From: Clostridiales bacterium
GTDB lineage: Bacteria; Bacillota; Clostridia; Oscillospirales; Acutalibacteraceae
Assembly (NCBI GenBank): GCA_019415925.1
Contig: DXYG01000071.1
Location: forward strand, 1-13,902
Length of the DNA stretch: 13,902 nt
Reading direction: 5' to 3'
Positions 1-5,602 of this stretch are shown here, one piece after another. The position numbers and the translations under genes are program-made. The notes beneath the pieces are model-generated. The model did no database searches and was not told the origin of the DNA. It saw nothing but the letters and a program-made list of their open reading frames with translations. Positions within the stretch are counted from its first letter, which is position 1. Each line of letters opens with the position of its first letter.

Positions 1-44
1 TTATTATATAACCCGATAAAAGTAGAAAAAAAGCCAAAAAAACA

Positions 45-62
45 TTGACAATTATTTAACAA
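45..62. promoter_or_regulatory. Candidate Rex (redox-sensing repressor) operator
   Basis: TTGACAATTATTTAACAA has the length and symmetry of the clostridial Rex consensus TTGTTAA-N4-TTAACAA. The right half matches 7 of 7 and the left half 5 of 7. Both mismatches fall where the same bases also form the -35 hexamer TTGACA. Rex is known to repress adhE-type fermentation genes when NADH is low, and adhE is the second gene downstream. The match is seen; binding is inferred, and AT-rich DNA can give partial matches by chance. Confidence 0.5.
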
Positions 63-74
63 TGATGATAGAAT
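45..74 (+). promoter_or_regulatory. Sigma-A-type promoter for the lipoprotein gene and possibly adhE
   Basis: The -35 box TTGACA (45-50) matches consensus fully. An 18-base spacer separates it from TAGAAT (69-74, five of six). A TG at 66-67 one base before the -10 makes it an extended -10 promoter. The predicted start near base 81 gives a leader of about 50 bases. Positions 1-44 hold no recognisable feature. Confidence 0.75.
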
Positions 75-132
75 GTTATTAATCGAGTTAAGCTTATCGA
101 TAAAATTAAAGTTTTGAAAGGATCCTTTAAAA

Positions 133-846
133 ATGAAAAAAATATTATGCGCATTGCTTGCCTGTATGCTTTGTGCGTCTGTATCAATCGGATTTTCCGG
201 CTGCGGATGTTCAAACAACAGCTCACAGGAACCGGGATACAGAGTTACAGCTACTGAGCCTGACCTCACAAACGACGAATTCGGTTTCTTCATTCTTAAT
301 AAAGATGAAGTTATGATTACAAAATACACCGGTTCAAGCAAGGATGTAAAAATTCCCGAAAGCTACGAAAACTACAAGGTTACGGTTCTTGGCCGCAGTC
401 TGTTTAACGGCAAGGATATTTCAAGTGTTGAAATTCCCGATACAGTAAAAGAAATTCAGGACTATGCTTTTTCAAGCAACAGACATCTTAAAAGCGTAAA
501 GCTCCCGAAAAACCTTGTAACTATCGGCACAAACGCATTCTTCAACTGCTCTTTGCTTGAATCAATCGAGCTTCCTGCTTCGCTCAAGGAAATCGGCGTT
601 TACGCTTTTTCGGCAGCAGGTCTTAAGAGCGTTACAATCCCCGAAAGCAAAACACTCACAACTCTTGACCAGTTTGTTTTCTATCAGTGTCAGGAGCTTA
701 CGGAGGTTACGCTTCCAAGTACAGTTACAAGCATTGCAGAAAACACCTTTGCAGATTGTCCTAATAAAATTACAATCAATGCGCCCAAGGGTTCATATGC
801 AATAAGCTATGCAAAAACAAACAAGTTTGACTACAAAGAAGTCTGA
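133..846 (+). CDS. BspA-type leucine-rich-repeat lipoprotein
   Basis: This is a predicted exported lipoprotein of 237 residues. Residues 1-23 form a signal peptide (KK, then a hydrophobic stretch) ending in FSG-C, so Cys24 is the likely lipidated residue; Phe at -3 is not the usual Leu. Residues about 97-209 hold five or so repeats of 22-25 residues with the pattern xSVxIPxxVxxIxxxAFxxCxxL, typical of the LRR_5/BspA family. These form extended solenoids used in surface binding and adhesion. Residues 25-95 are a non-repeat linker. The start is supported by AAAGGA about ten bases upstream. It has a strong promoter and lies 68 bases before adhE with no convincing terminator between, so co-transcription is possible. 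The ligand cannot be deduced. Confidence 0.85.
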   Translation: MKKILCALLACMLCASVSIGFSGCGCSNNSSQEPGYRVTATEPDLTNDEFGFFILNKDEVMITKYTGSSKDVKIPESYENYKVTVLGRSLFNGKDISSVEIPDTVKEIQDYAFSSNRHLKSVKLPKNLVTIGTNAFFNCSLLESIELPASLKEIGVYAFSAAGLKSVTIPESKTLTTLDQFVFYQCQELTEVTLPSTVTSIAENTFADCPNKITINAPKGSYAISYAKTNKFDYKEV

Positions 847-864
847 AATTTAACACGATATCAT

Positions 865-881
865 TTTCAGCTATGCTGAAA
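865..881. promoter_or_regulatory. Perfect 7-bp inverted repeat upstream of adhE
   Basis: TTTCAGC and GCTGAAA flank a 3-base spacer (TAT). It lies between the lipoprotein stop and a TATAAT box (886-891) and covers the place where a -35 box would be. It has no following T-run, so it is a poor terminator. It could be an operator or an mRNA processing hairpin. Confidence 0.4.
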
Positions 882-885
882 CTAA

Positions 886-891
886 TATAAT
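886..891 (+). promoter_or_regulatory. Possible -10 box of an adhE-proximal promoter
   Basis: TATAAT lies 23 bases before the adhE start and would give a leader of about 17 bases. No good -35 hexamer is seen at 16-18 bases spacing. It would therefore need an activator, or it is a chance match in an AT-rich gap. Confidence 0.3.
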
Positions 892-914
892 TTGCAAGAT
901 AAGAGGTAGATTTA

Positions 915-3536
915 ATGAGTACAAAAGAGTATCCGATTGTAGAAAACGTTGAATCTTTTGAGGCTGCGCTCGCAAGAGTTAAAGAGGCACAGAAGATTTT
1001 CGCAACCTACACACAGGAACAGGTTGACAAGATTTTCCTTGCAGCCGCAACAGCAGCAAACAAAATGAGAATTCCGCTTGCTAAAATGGCTGTTGAAGAA
1101 ACAGGCATGGGCATTGCAGAAGACAAGGTAATCAAGAATCACTTCGCTTCAGAGTACATTTACAACGCTTACAAGGATGTAAAGACCTGCGGCGTACTTG
1201 AAGAGGACAAGGCTTACGGCATTAAGAAGATTGCAGAGCCTATCGGCGTTATCGCTGCCGTAATCCCCACAACAAACCCCACATCTACAGCTATCTTCAA
1301 GACACTCATTTGTCTTAAGACACGCAACGGTATCATCATCAGCCCTCACCCCCGTGCAAAGCAGAGCACAATCGAGGCTGCTAAGGTAGTTTTAGAAGCT
1401 GCCGTAGCTGCAGGCGCTCCCGAGGGTATCATCAGCTGGATTGATGTTCCGTCTCTTGAGCTTACAAATATGCTTATGCAGGAAGCTGACTGCATTCTCG
1501 CAACAGGCGGTCCCGGAATGGTTAAGGCTGCTTATTCATCAGGCAAGCCCGCACTCGGCGTTGGCGCAGGTAACACACCCGCTATCATAGACGAAAGTGC
1601 TGACATTCTTCTTGCAGTTAACTCAATTATTCATTCAAAGACATTCGATAACGGTATGATTTGTGCTTCCGAGCAGTCGGTTATCGTTGAAAAGAAGATT
1701 TACAACAAGGTTAAAAAGGAATTCAAGGCACGTGGCTGCTACTTCCTTAACGACGAAGAAACAGAAAAGGTCAGAAAGACTATCATCATCAACGGTGCAC
1801 TCAACGCAAAAATCGTTGGTCAGAAGCCCGTTACAATCGCTGCTCTTGCAGGCGTAACAGTTCCCGAAGAAACAAAGATTCTTATCGGTGAGGTTGAGTC
1901 TGTTGACATCAGCGAGGAATTTGCTCACGAAAAACTCTCTCCCGTACTTGCAATGTACAAGGCTGAAAGCTTTGATGACGCTGTTGCTAAGGCTGAACAG
2001 CTCGTTGCTGACGGCGGCTACGGTCATACATCTTCACTCTATGTTGACGCTGTTAACCAGAGAGAAAAGATTGACGAATTTGCTTCCCGTATGAAGACCT
2101 GCCGAATCCTCGTTAACACTCCCTCTTCACAGGGCGGTATCGGTGACCTCTACAACTTCAAGCTTACTCCTTCACTTACACTCGGCTGCGGCTCATGGGG
2201 CGGCAACTCTGTATCAGAAAACGTTGGCTGTAAGCACCTTATCAATATCAAGACAGTAGCCGAGAGGAGAGAAAATATGCTTTGGTTCAGAGCACCTGAA
2301 AAGGTATATGTAAAGAAGGGCTGTATGCCTGTAGCTCTTCAGGAACTTAAAGACGTTATGGGCAAGAAGAGAGCCTTCATCGTAACAGACTCCTTCCTTT
2401 ACAAGAACGGCTACACAAAGCCGATTACAGACAAGCTCGACGAAATGGGCATTGTTCACACAACATTTGCTGACGTTGAGCCCGACCCGTCACTTCTTTC
2501 TGCACAGAAGGGTGCAGAGGCTATGCGCAAGTTTGAGCCTGACGTAATTATCGCACTCGGCGGCGGCTCGGCAATGGACGCAGGTAAAATTATGTGGGTT
2601 CTCTATGAGCATCCCGAAGCTGACTTTATGGATATGGCTATGCGTTTCTGCGATATCCGTAAGAGAGTTTATACATTCCCGAAGATGGGCGAAAAAGCTT
2701 ACTTCATCGCTGTTCCTACTTCATCAGGTACAGGCTCTGAGGTTACTCCCTTCGCAGTTATCACAGACCAGAACACAGGCGTTAAGTATCCGCTCGCTGA
2801 CTACGAGCTTATGCCTAATATGGCAATCGTTGACGCTGACAATATGATGAGCGGTCCTAAGGGACTTACAGCAGCATCAGGTATCGACGCTGTTACTCAC
2901 GCACTTGAGGCTTATGCTTCAATGCTCGCTACAGACTTCACAGACGGTCTTGCACTCCGTTCACTTGAGCTTATCTTCAAGTATCTCCCTGCTTGCTACG
3001 ACAACGGTATGAACGAGCCTGTTGCTCGTGAAAAGGTTGCTCACGCAGCTACAATGGCAGGTATGGCATTTGCTAACGCATTCCTCGGTGTTTGCCACTC
3101 AATGGCTCATAAGCTCGGCGCATTCCACCACCTCCCTCACGGCGTTGCAAACGCACTTATGATTGAGCAGGTTATCCGCTTCAACTCTGTTGAAACTCCT
3201 GCAAAGATGGGTACATTCCCGCAGTATGACCACCCGAAGACACAGGCTCGTTATGCTGAAGTTGCAAAATACCTCGGTTTACAGGGCAAGAACGACGCTG
3301 AAAGCGTTGAGAACCTCATCAAGGCTATCAACGACCTTAAGGCAAGAGTCGGCATCAAGAATTCCATTCAGGAATACGGCATTGACGAAACAGACTTCCT
3401 CAACAGACTTGACGATATGGTTGAGCAGGCATTTGACGACCAGTGCACAGGCGCTAACCCGAGATATCCGCTCTTCAAGGAAATCAAGCAGATGTACCTC
3501 AATGCTTACTACGGCAACAACGGCGAAACAGTTTAA
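915..3536 (+). CDS. adhE: Bifunctional acetaldehyde-CoA/alcohol dehydrogenase
   Basis: AdhE converts acetyl-CoA to acetaldehyde and then ethanol, oxidising two NADH; in known members it forms cytoplasmic spirosome filaments. At 873 residues it is full length. The N-terminal aldehyde dehydrogenase half has TGGPG (197-201), a GAGNTP nucleotide loop (217-222) and catalytic Cys250 in NGMICASEQ. The C-terminal iron alcohol dehydrogenase half starts near residue 450. It has GGGSAMD (549-555) and the expected metal ligands Asp658, His662 (DAVTH), His728 (CHSMAHK) and His742 (HLPHG). All catalytic residues are present. The start follows AAGAGGTAG. Lysine is mostly AAG and codon choice looks biased compared with neighbours, as in strongly expressed genes. 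A terminator lies 65 bases after the stop. The upstream Rex-like site suggests redox control. Confidence 0.97.
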   Translation: MSTKEYPIVENVESFEAALARVKEAQKIFATYTQEQVDKIFLAAATAANKMRIPLAKMAVEETGMGIAEDKVIKNHFASEYIYNAYKDVKTCGVLEEDKAYGIKKIAEPIGVIAAVIPTTNPTSTAIFKTLICLKTRNGIIISPHPRAKQSTIEAAKVVLEAAVAAGAPEGIISWIDVPSLELTNMLMQEADCILATGGPGMVKAAYSSGKPALGVGAGNTPAIIDESADILLAVNSIIHSKTFDNGMICASEQSVIVEKKIYNKVKKEFKARGCYFLNDEETEKVRKTIIINGALNAKIVGQKPVTIAALAGVTVPEETKILIGEVESVDISEEFAHEKLSPVLAMYKAESFDDAVAKAEQLVADGGYGHTSSLYVDAVNQREKIDEFASRMKTCRILVNTPSSQGGIGDLYNFKLTPSLTLGCGSWGGNSVSENVGCKHLINIKTVAERRENMLWFRAPEKVYVKKGCMPVALQELKDVMGKKRAFIVTDSFLYKNGYTKPITDKLDEMGIVHTTFADVEPDPSLLSAQKGAEAMRKFEPDVIIALGGGSAMDAGKIMWVLYEHPEADFMDMAMRFCDIRKRVYTFPKMGEKAYFIAVPTSSGTGSEVTPFAVITDQNTGVKYPLADYELMPNMAIVDADNMMSGPKGLTAASGIDAVTHALEAYASMLATDFTDGLALRSLELIFKYLPACYDNGMNEPVAREKVAHAATMAGMAFANAFLGVCHSMAHKLGAFHHLPHGVANALMIEQVIRFNSVETPAKMGTFPQYDHPKTQARYAEVAKYLGLQGKNDAESVENLIKAINDLKARVGIKNSIQEYGIDETDFLNRLDDMVEQAFDDQCTGANPRYPLFKEIKQMYLNAYYGNNGETV

Positions 3537-3550
3537 TTCATATCGCTTTT

Positions 3551-3601
3551 GTAGCGGCGAACTGTGTTTGCCACACCGTATAATTGCATAATGTATAAAT
3601 T
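3551..3601 (+). repeat. GTAG-footed palindromic repeat, copy 1, with tail
   Basis: GTAGC is followed by a 7-bp stem, GGCGAAC / GTTTGCC, around TGT (one G-U pair). Bases 3588-3601 (ATAATGTATAAATT) are a tail also found, inverted, at 3946-3959. Here a 15-base segment separates the stem from the tail. It lies between the adhE stop and the terminator. Confidence 0.65.
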
Positions 3602-3634
3602 AAGCCGTCGGCAGTTAATGTCGGCGGCTTTTGT
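3602..3634 (+). terminator. Intrinsic terminator after adhE
   Basis: A 12-pair stem (AAGCCGTCGGCA with TGTCGGCGGCTT, two G-U pairs) has loop GTTAA and is followed by TTTTGTT. It ends the adhE transcript. Confidence 0.8.
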
Positions 3635-3645
3635 TATTCAGAAAA

Positions 3646-3670
3646 GTCGAGTGCCTCGACGGGCAAATCG
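3646..3670 (+). repeat. 25-bp repeat, tandem copy 1
   Basis: It opens with the perfect inverted repeat GTCGAG-TGC-CTCGAC and ends GGGCAAATCG. It is followed with no gap by copy 2, giving an exact 25-base period. Confidence 0.75.
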
Positions 3671-3700
3671 GTCGAGTGCCTCGACACGCAAATCGAGTGG
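3671..3700 (+). repeat. 25-bp repeat, tandem copy 2
   Basis: GTCGAG-TGC-CTCGAC is followed by ACGCAAATCGAGTGG. A near-identical copy forms the 3' end of the gene at 8471-8833. Confidence 0.75.
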
Positions 3701-3767
3701 AAAAGTCGGATTGGTTGGATAAAGCGGTTGCCCGAATTATAAATTGATATATCGGTAAAGTTTTTGT

Positions 3768-3792
3768 GAGCGACGAGGGCGTCGCTCGCTAC
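3768..3792 (-). repeat. GTAG-footed palindromic repeat, copy 2
   Basis: Read on the minus strand, GTAGC is followed by an 8-bp stem, GAGCGACG / CGTCGCTC, with a 4-base loop. Confidence 0.6.
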
Positions 3793-3821
3793 GATTTTGC
3801 ACAAACGTTTGAATTACAGTC

Positions 3822-3845
3822 GTAGGGACACGGCGTGCCGTGTCC
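3822..3845 (+). repeat. GTAG-footed palindromic repeat, copy 3
   Basis: GTAG is followed directly by GGACACGGC and its exact complement GCCGTGTCC with two bases between: a perfect 9-bp inverted repeat. Confidence 0.65.
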
Positions 3846-3900
3846 GTGTTGACTATCAAACACAACCGATTATATCATTATTATAGTAACAAACCTTTCC

Positions 3901-3926
3901 GTAGGGGACGGGTACCTACACGTCCC
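3901..3926 (+). repeat. GTAG-footed palindromic repeat, copy 4
   Basis: GTAG is followed by GGGACG and, ten bases on, CGTCCC. The interior adds GTA/TAC pairing after one mismatch. Confidence 0.55.
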
Positions 3927-3927
3927 T

Positions 3928-3956
3928 ATGTATAAATTGTGAAACAATTTATACAT
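3928..3956. repeat. Perfect 13-bp AT-rich hairpin
   Basis: ATGTATAAATTGT and ACAATTTATACAT flank GAA. It overlaps the shared tail next to copy 5. Neither side has a T-run of terminator type. Confidence 0.65.
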
Positions 3957-3959
3957 TAT

Positions 3960-3981
3960 GGCGAACGCAGTTCGCCGCTAC
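3960..3981 (-). repeat. GTAG-footed palindromic repeat, copy 5
   Basis: On the minus strand, GTAGC is followed by GGCGAAC-TGC-GTTCGCC, a perfect 7-bp stem. It is the same subfamily as the copy at 3551 but in the opposite orientation, with the shared tail at 3946-3959. Confidence 0.65.
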
Positions 3982-3992
3982 ATAACTCAAAT

Positions 3993-4015
3993 GTAGTGAA
4001 CGGTCTTGACCGTTC
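3993..4015 (+). repeat. GTAG-footed palindromic repeat, copy 6
   Basis: GTAGT is followed by GAACGGTC-TT-GACCGTTC, a perfect 8-bp inverted repeat. It is closely related to the copy at 4046, which points the other way. Confidence 0.65.
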
Positions 4016-4045
4016 CGATTACCTATAGGTTAGCTGTAGTCCTGC

Positions 4046-4069
4046 GGAACAGTCAAGACTGTTCCCTAC
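4046..4069 (-). repeat. GTAG-footed palindromic repeat, copy 7
   Basis: On the minus strand, GTAG is followed by GGAACAGTC-TT-GACTGTTCC, a perfect 9-bp inverted repeat. Compared with copy 6, one A-T pair replaces a G-C pair, so pairing is kept. Confidence 0.65.
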
Positions 4070-4118
4070 ACTGAAAATTAAAAGCTAATTTTTGGCAAGT
4101 GTACAGTTTCTTATTTTT

Positions 4119-4160
4119 TTTACAATATGTATTGATTTTCGGTATAATTTGGTGTATTAT
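4119..4160 (+). promoter_or_regulatory. Two overlapping promoters for trkA-trkH
   Basis: Promoter 1 is TTTACA (4119-4124), an 18-base spacer and TATAAT (4143-4148). Promoter 2 is TTGATT (4132-4137), a 17-base spacer and TATTAT (4155-4160). The first -10 is perfect and the second has the better spacing. Both give leaders containing the hairpin at 4172-4203. Confidence 0.6.
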
Positions 4161-4171
4161 GACCTTGTATG

Positions 4172-4203
4172 TTTACGGGGAATCAGATTATATTCCCCGT
4201 AAA
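4172..4203 (+). promoter_or_regulatory. Leader hairpin upstream of trkA
   Basis: TTTACGGGGAAT pairs perfectly with ATTCCCCGTAAA (12 bp, 8-base loop). It lies 25 bases before the trkA start and just before the Shine-Dalgarno site. Only TCTTTG follows, so termination would be weak. It may stabilise the mRNA or act as a regulatory leader. The leader is too short for a c-di-AMP (ydaO) riboswitch. Confidence 0.6.
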
Positions 4204-4228
4204 TCTTTGTGAATATGAAGAGGTAGTT

Positions 4229-5587
4229 ATGAAGATTGTAATTGTCGGATGCGGCAAAGTAGGCACATCCATTGCAACGGAGCTTAACTCCGAAGGACAC
4301 GAAATTGTTGTTGTCGACATAAACCACGAAGCAGTTACACGTCTGTCCGAATCCCTTGACATTATGGGAATTGAGGGCAACGGCGCAACATACGAAATAC
4401 TTGTTGAAGCAGGCGCACAGTCAGCCGACCTTGTGATTGCCGCTGCGGCAAGAGATGAAATCAACCTCTACACCTGTCTTATGGCTAAAGCCGCAGGCGT
4501 AAAGCACACAATTGCAAGGGTAAGAAATCCCGAATACACAAGCGACTTGTACAGAGTAAAGGACCAGCTTGGTCTTTCAATGGCAATTAATCCCGAGCTT
4601 ACCGCCGCAACCGAAATCAGCCGTCTTTTGCGGTTTTCGGGTGCGCTTGAAATTGACTCGTTTGCAAAGGGAATTGTTGATTTGATTAAGGTACAAATTC
4701 CGCAGGGCTCGCTGATAAGTAACAAAAAAATCAGCAATATTGACATTCTCAAGGGCAAGGTCAGAATCTGCTCGGTTGAGCGTGACGGCGAGGTTTATAT
4801 TCCGAACGGCGACTTTGTTATCAAGAGCGGCGATAAAATCTCAATTGTTTCAAAATCAGAAACAGCCGCAAGATTTTTCAAAAAAATCAACGTTTCTATC
4901 GGCAGAAGCCGTGACGTAATTCTGCTCGGAGGCGGCAAGGTTTCGCATTACCTTGCTATGATGCTTTTAAAATCGGGTGCAAGTGTAAAAATCATTGAAA
5001 AGAACGCCGAAAGATGCAACGAGCTTGCAGAGCTGCTCCCCGGTGCCGTAATAATTCACGGCGACTGTATGGATCAGGATTTGCTTTTGAGCGAGGGCGT
5101 TGAACACGCTGACGGAATTGCGGCTCTGATGGACTACGACGAGGAGAACATTTTAATCTCGCTCTATCTCAAAGACGTTTCAAAAGCAAAGATTATCACA
5201 AAGGTCAACAACACCTCGTTTGACTCAATTCTGTCAAATCTTAATTTTGACTGCATTATTCATCCCAAGAGCCTTACGGGCGAATACATTGCCCGTTATA
5301 TCAGAGCAATGCAGAACTCGCTTGGCAGTAACGTTGAAACGCTTTACAGACTCAACGACGAACGCACCGAGGCGCTTGAATTCAGAGTTAAGAAAAATTC
5401 AAAGGTATGCGGGATTCCTCTGCAAAATCTTAATCTTCTTGATAATCTTCAGATTATCTGCATTAACCGACACGGAAAAATCATTCTTCCGCAGGGCAGT
5501 GACTCTATTCTGCCCGACGATACGGTTGTTGTAATTACAAAGCACAAGGGTTTAAGCGACCTTGACGATATATTCAGCAGGCATTGA
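4229..5587 (+). CDS. trkA: Trk potassium uptake system regulatory subunit TrkA
   Basis: TrkA is the cytoplasmic NAD(H)/nucleotide-binding ring that gates the TrkH K+ channel. From the ATG at 4229 it is 452 residues. It carries the two tandem RCK units of classic TrkA: a first Rossmann fold beginning KIVIVGCGKVGTSIA with the acidic residue in VVVDIN, and a second beginning DVILLGGGKVSHYLA near residue 228. Each is followed by a TrkA_C-like segment. An upstream in-frame ATG at 4169 would add 20 residues lying within the leader hairpin. The 4229 start has a proper AAGAGGT site at the right spacing and begins straight at the Rossmann strand. trkH starts 15 bases after the stop. Confidence 0.93.
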   Translation: MKIVIVGCGKVGTSIATELNSEGHEIVVVDINHEAVTRLSESLDIMGIEGNGATYEILVEAGAQSADLVIAAAARDEINLYTCLMAKAAGVKHTIARVRNPEYTSDLYRVKDQLGLSMAINPELTAATEISRLLRFSGALEIDSFAKGIVDLIKVQIPQGSLISNKKISNIDILKGKVRICSVERDGEVYIPNGDFVIKSGDKISIVSKSETAARFFKKINVSIGRSRDVILLGGGKVSHYLAMMLLKSGASVKIIEKNAERCNELAELLPGAVIIHGDCMDQDLLLSEGVEHADGIAALMDYDEENILISLYLKDVSKAKIITKVNNTSFDSILSNLNFDCIIHPKSLTGEYIARYIRAMQNSLGSNVETLYRLNDERTEALEFRVKKNSKVCGIPLQNLNLLDNLQIICINRHGKIILPQGSDSILPDDTVVVITKHKGLSDLDDIFSRH

Positions 5588-5602
5588 GGGTAGTTTTAAC
5601 GT

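Larger units (their letters stand above)
3537..4118. repeat. Gene-free region packed with short palindromic repeats
   Basis: No supportable gene is seen here. After the adhE terminator the stretch holds two tandem 25-bp repeats (3646-3700) and hairpins at 3551, 3768, 3822, 3901, 3928, 3960, 3993 and 4046. Seven of the hairpins have GTAG directly or one base outside the stem, on one strand or the other. A 10-bp palindrome, ACCTATAGGT, sits at 4021-4030. The layout resembles clusters of REP elements. Positions 3701-3767 show no structure that I could recognise. Confidence 0.75.

Noticed and set aside
117..128. Perfect 12-bp palindrome AAAGGATCCTTT over the lipoprotein ribosome site
   Set aside because: It could fold only as a 4-bp stem with a 4-base loop; most likely chance in AT-rich DNA.
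849..856. Second Rex half-site (TTAACA) close to adhE
   Set aside because: Only one half is present, with no matching left half; not enough to call an operator.
1635..2027. 130-codon minus-strand frame inside adhE, and a 142-codon plus-strand frame at 3163-3591
   Set aside because: Both are in other frames of the strongly conserved adhE gene; neither shows a ribosome site or a sensible protein.
3646..4069. CRISPR array
   Set aside because: The repeats differ from one another, are palindromic with variable spacing, occur in both orientations and have no uniform spacers or cas genes nearby.
4169..4228. Upstream ATG extending TrkA by 20 residues
   Set aside because: It lies in the leader hairpin without a ribosome binding site; the 4229 ATG has AAGAGGT and starts directly at the Rossmann fold.
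4119..4228. c-di-AMP (ydaO) riboswitch upstream of trkA
   Set aside because: Leader is only some 60-80 bases long and lacks the multi-helix architecture; only one hairpin is seen.
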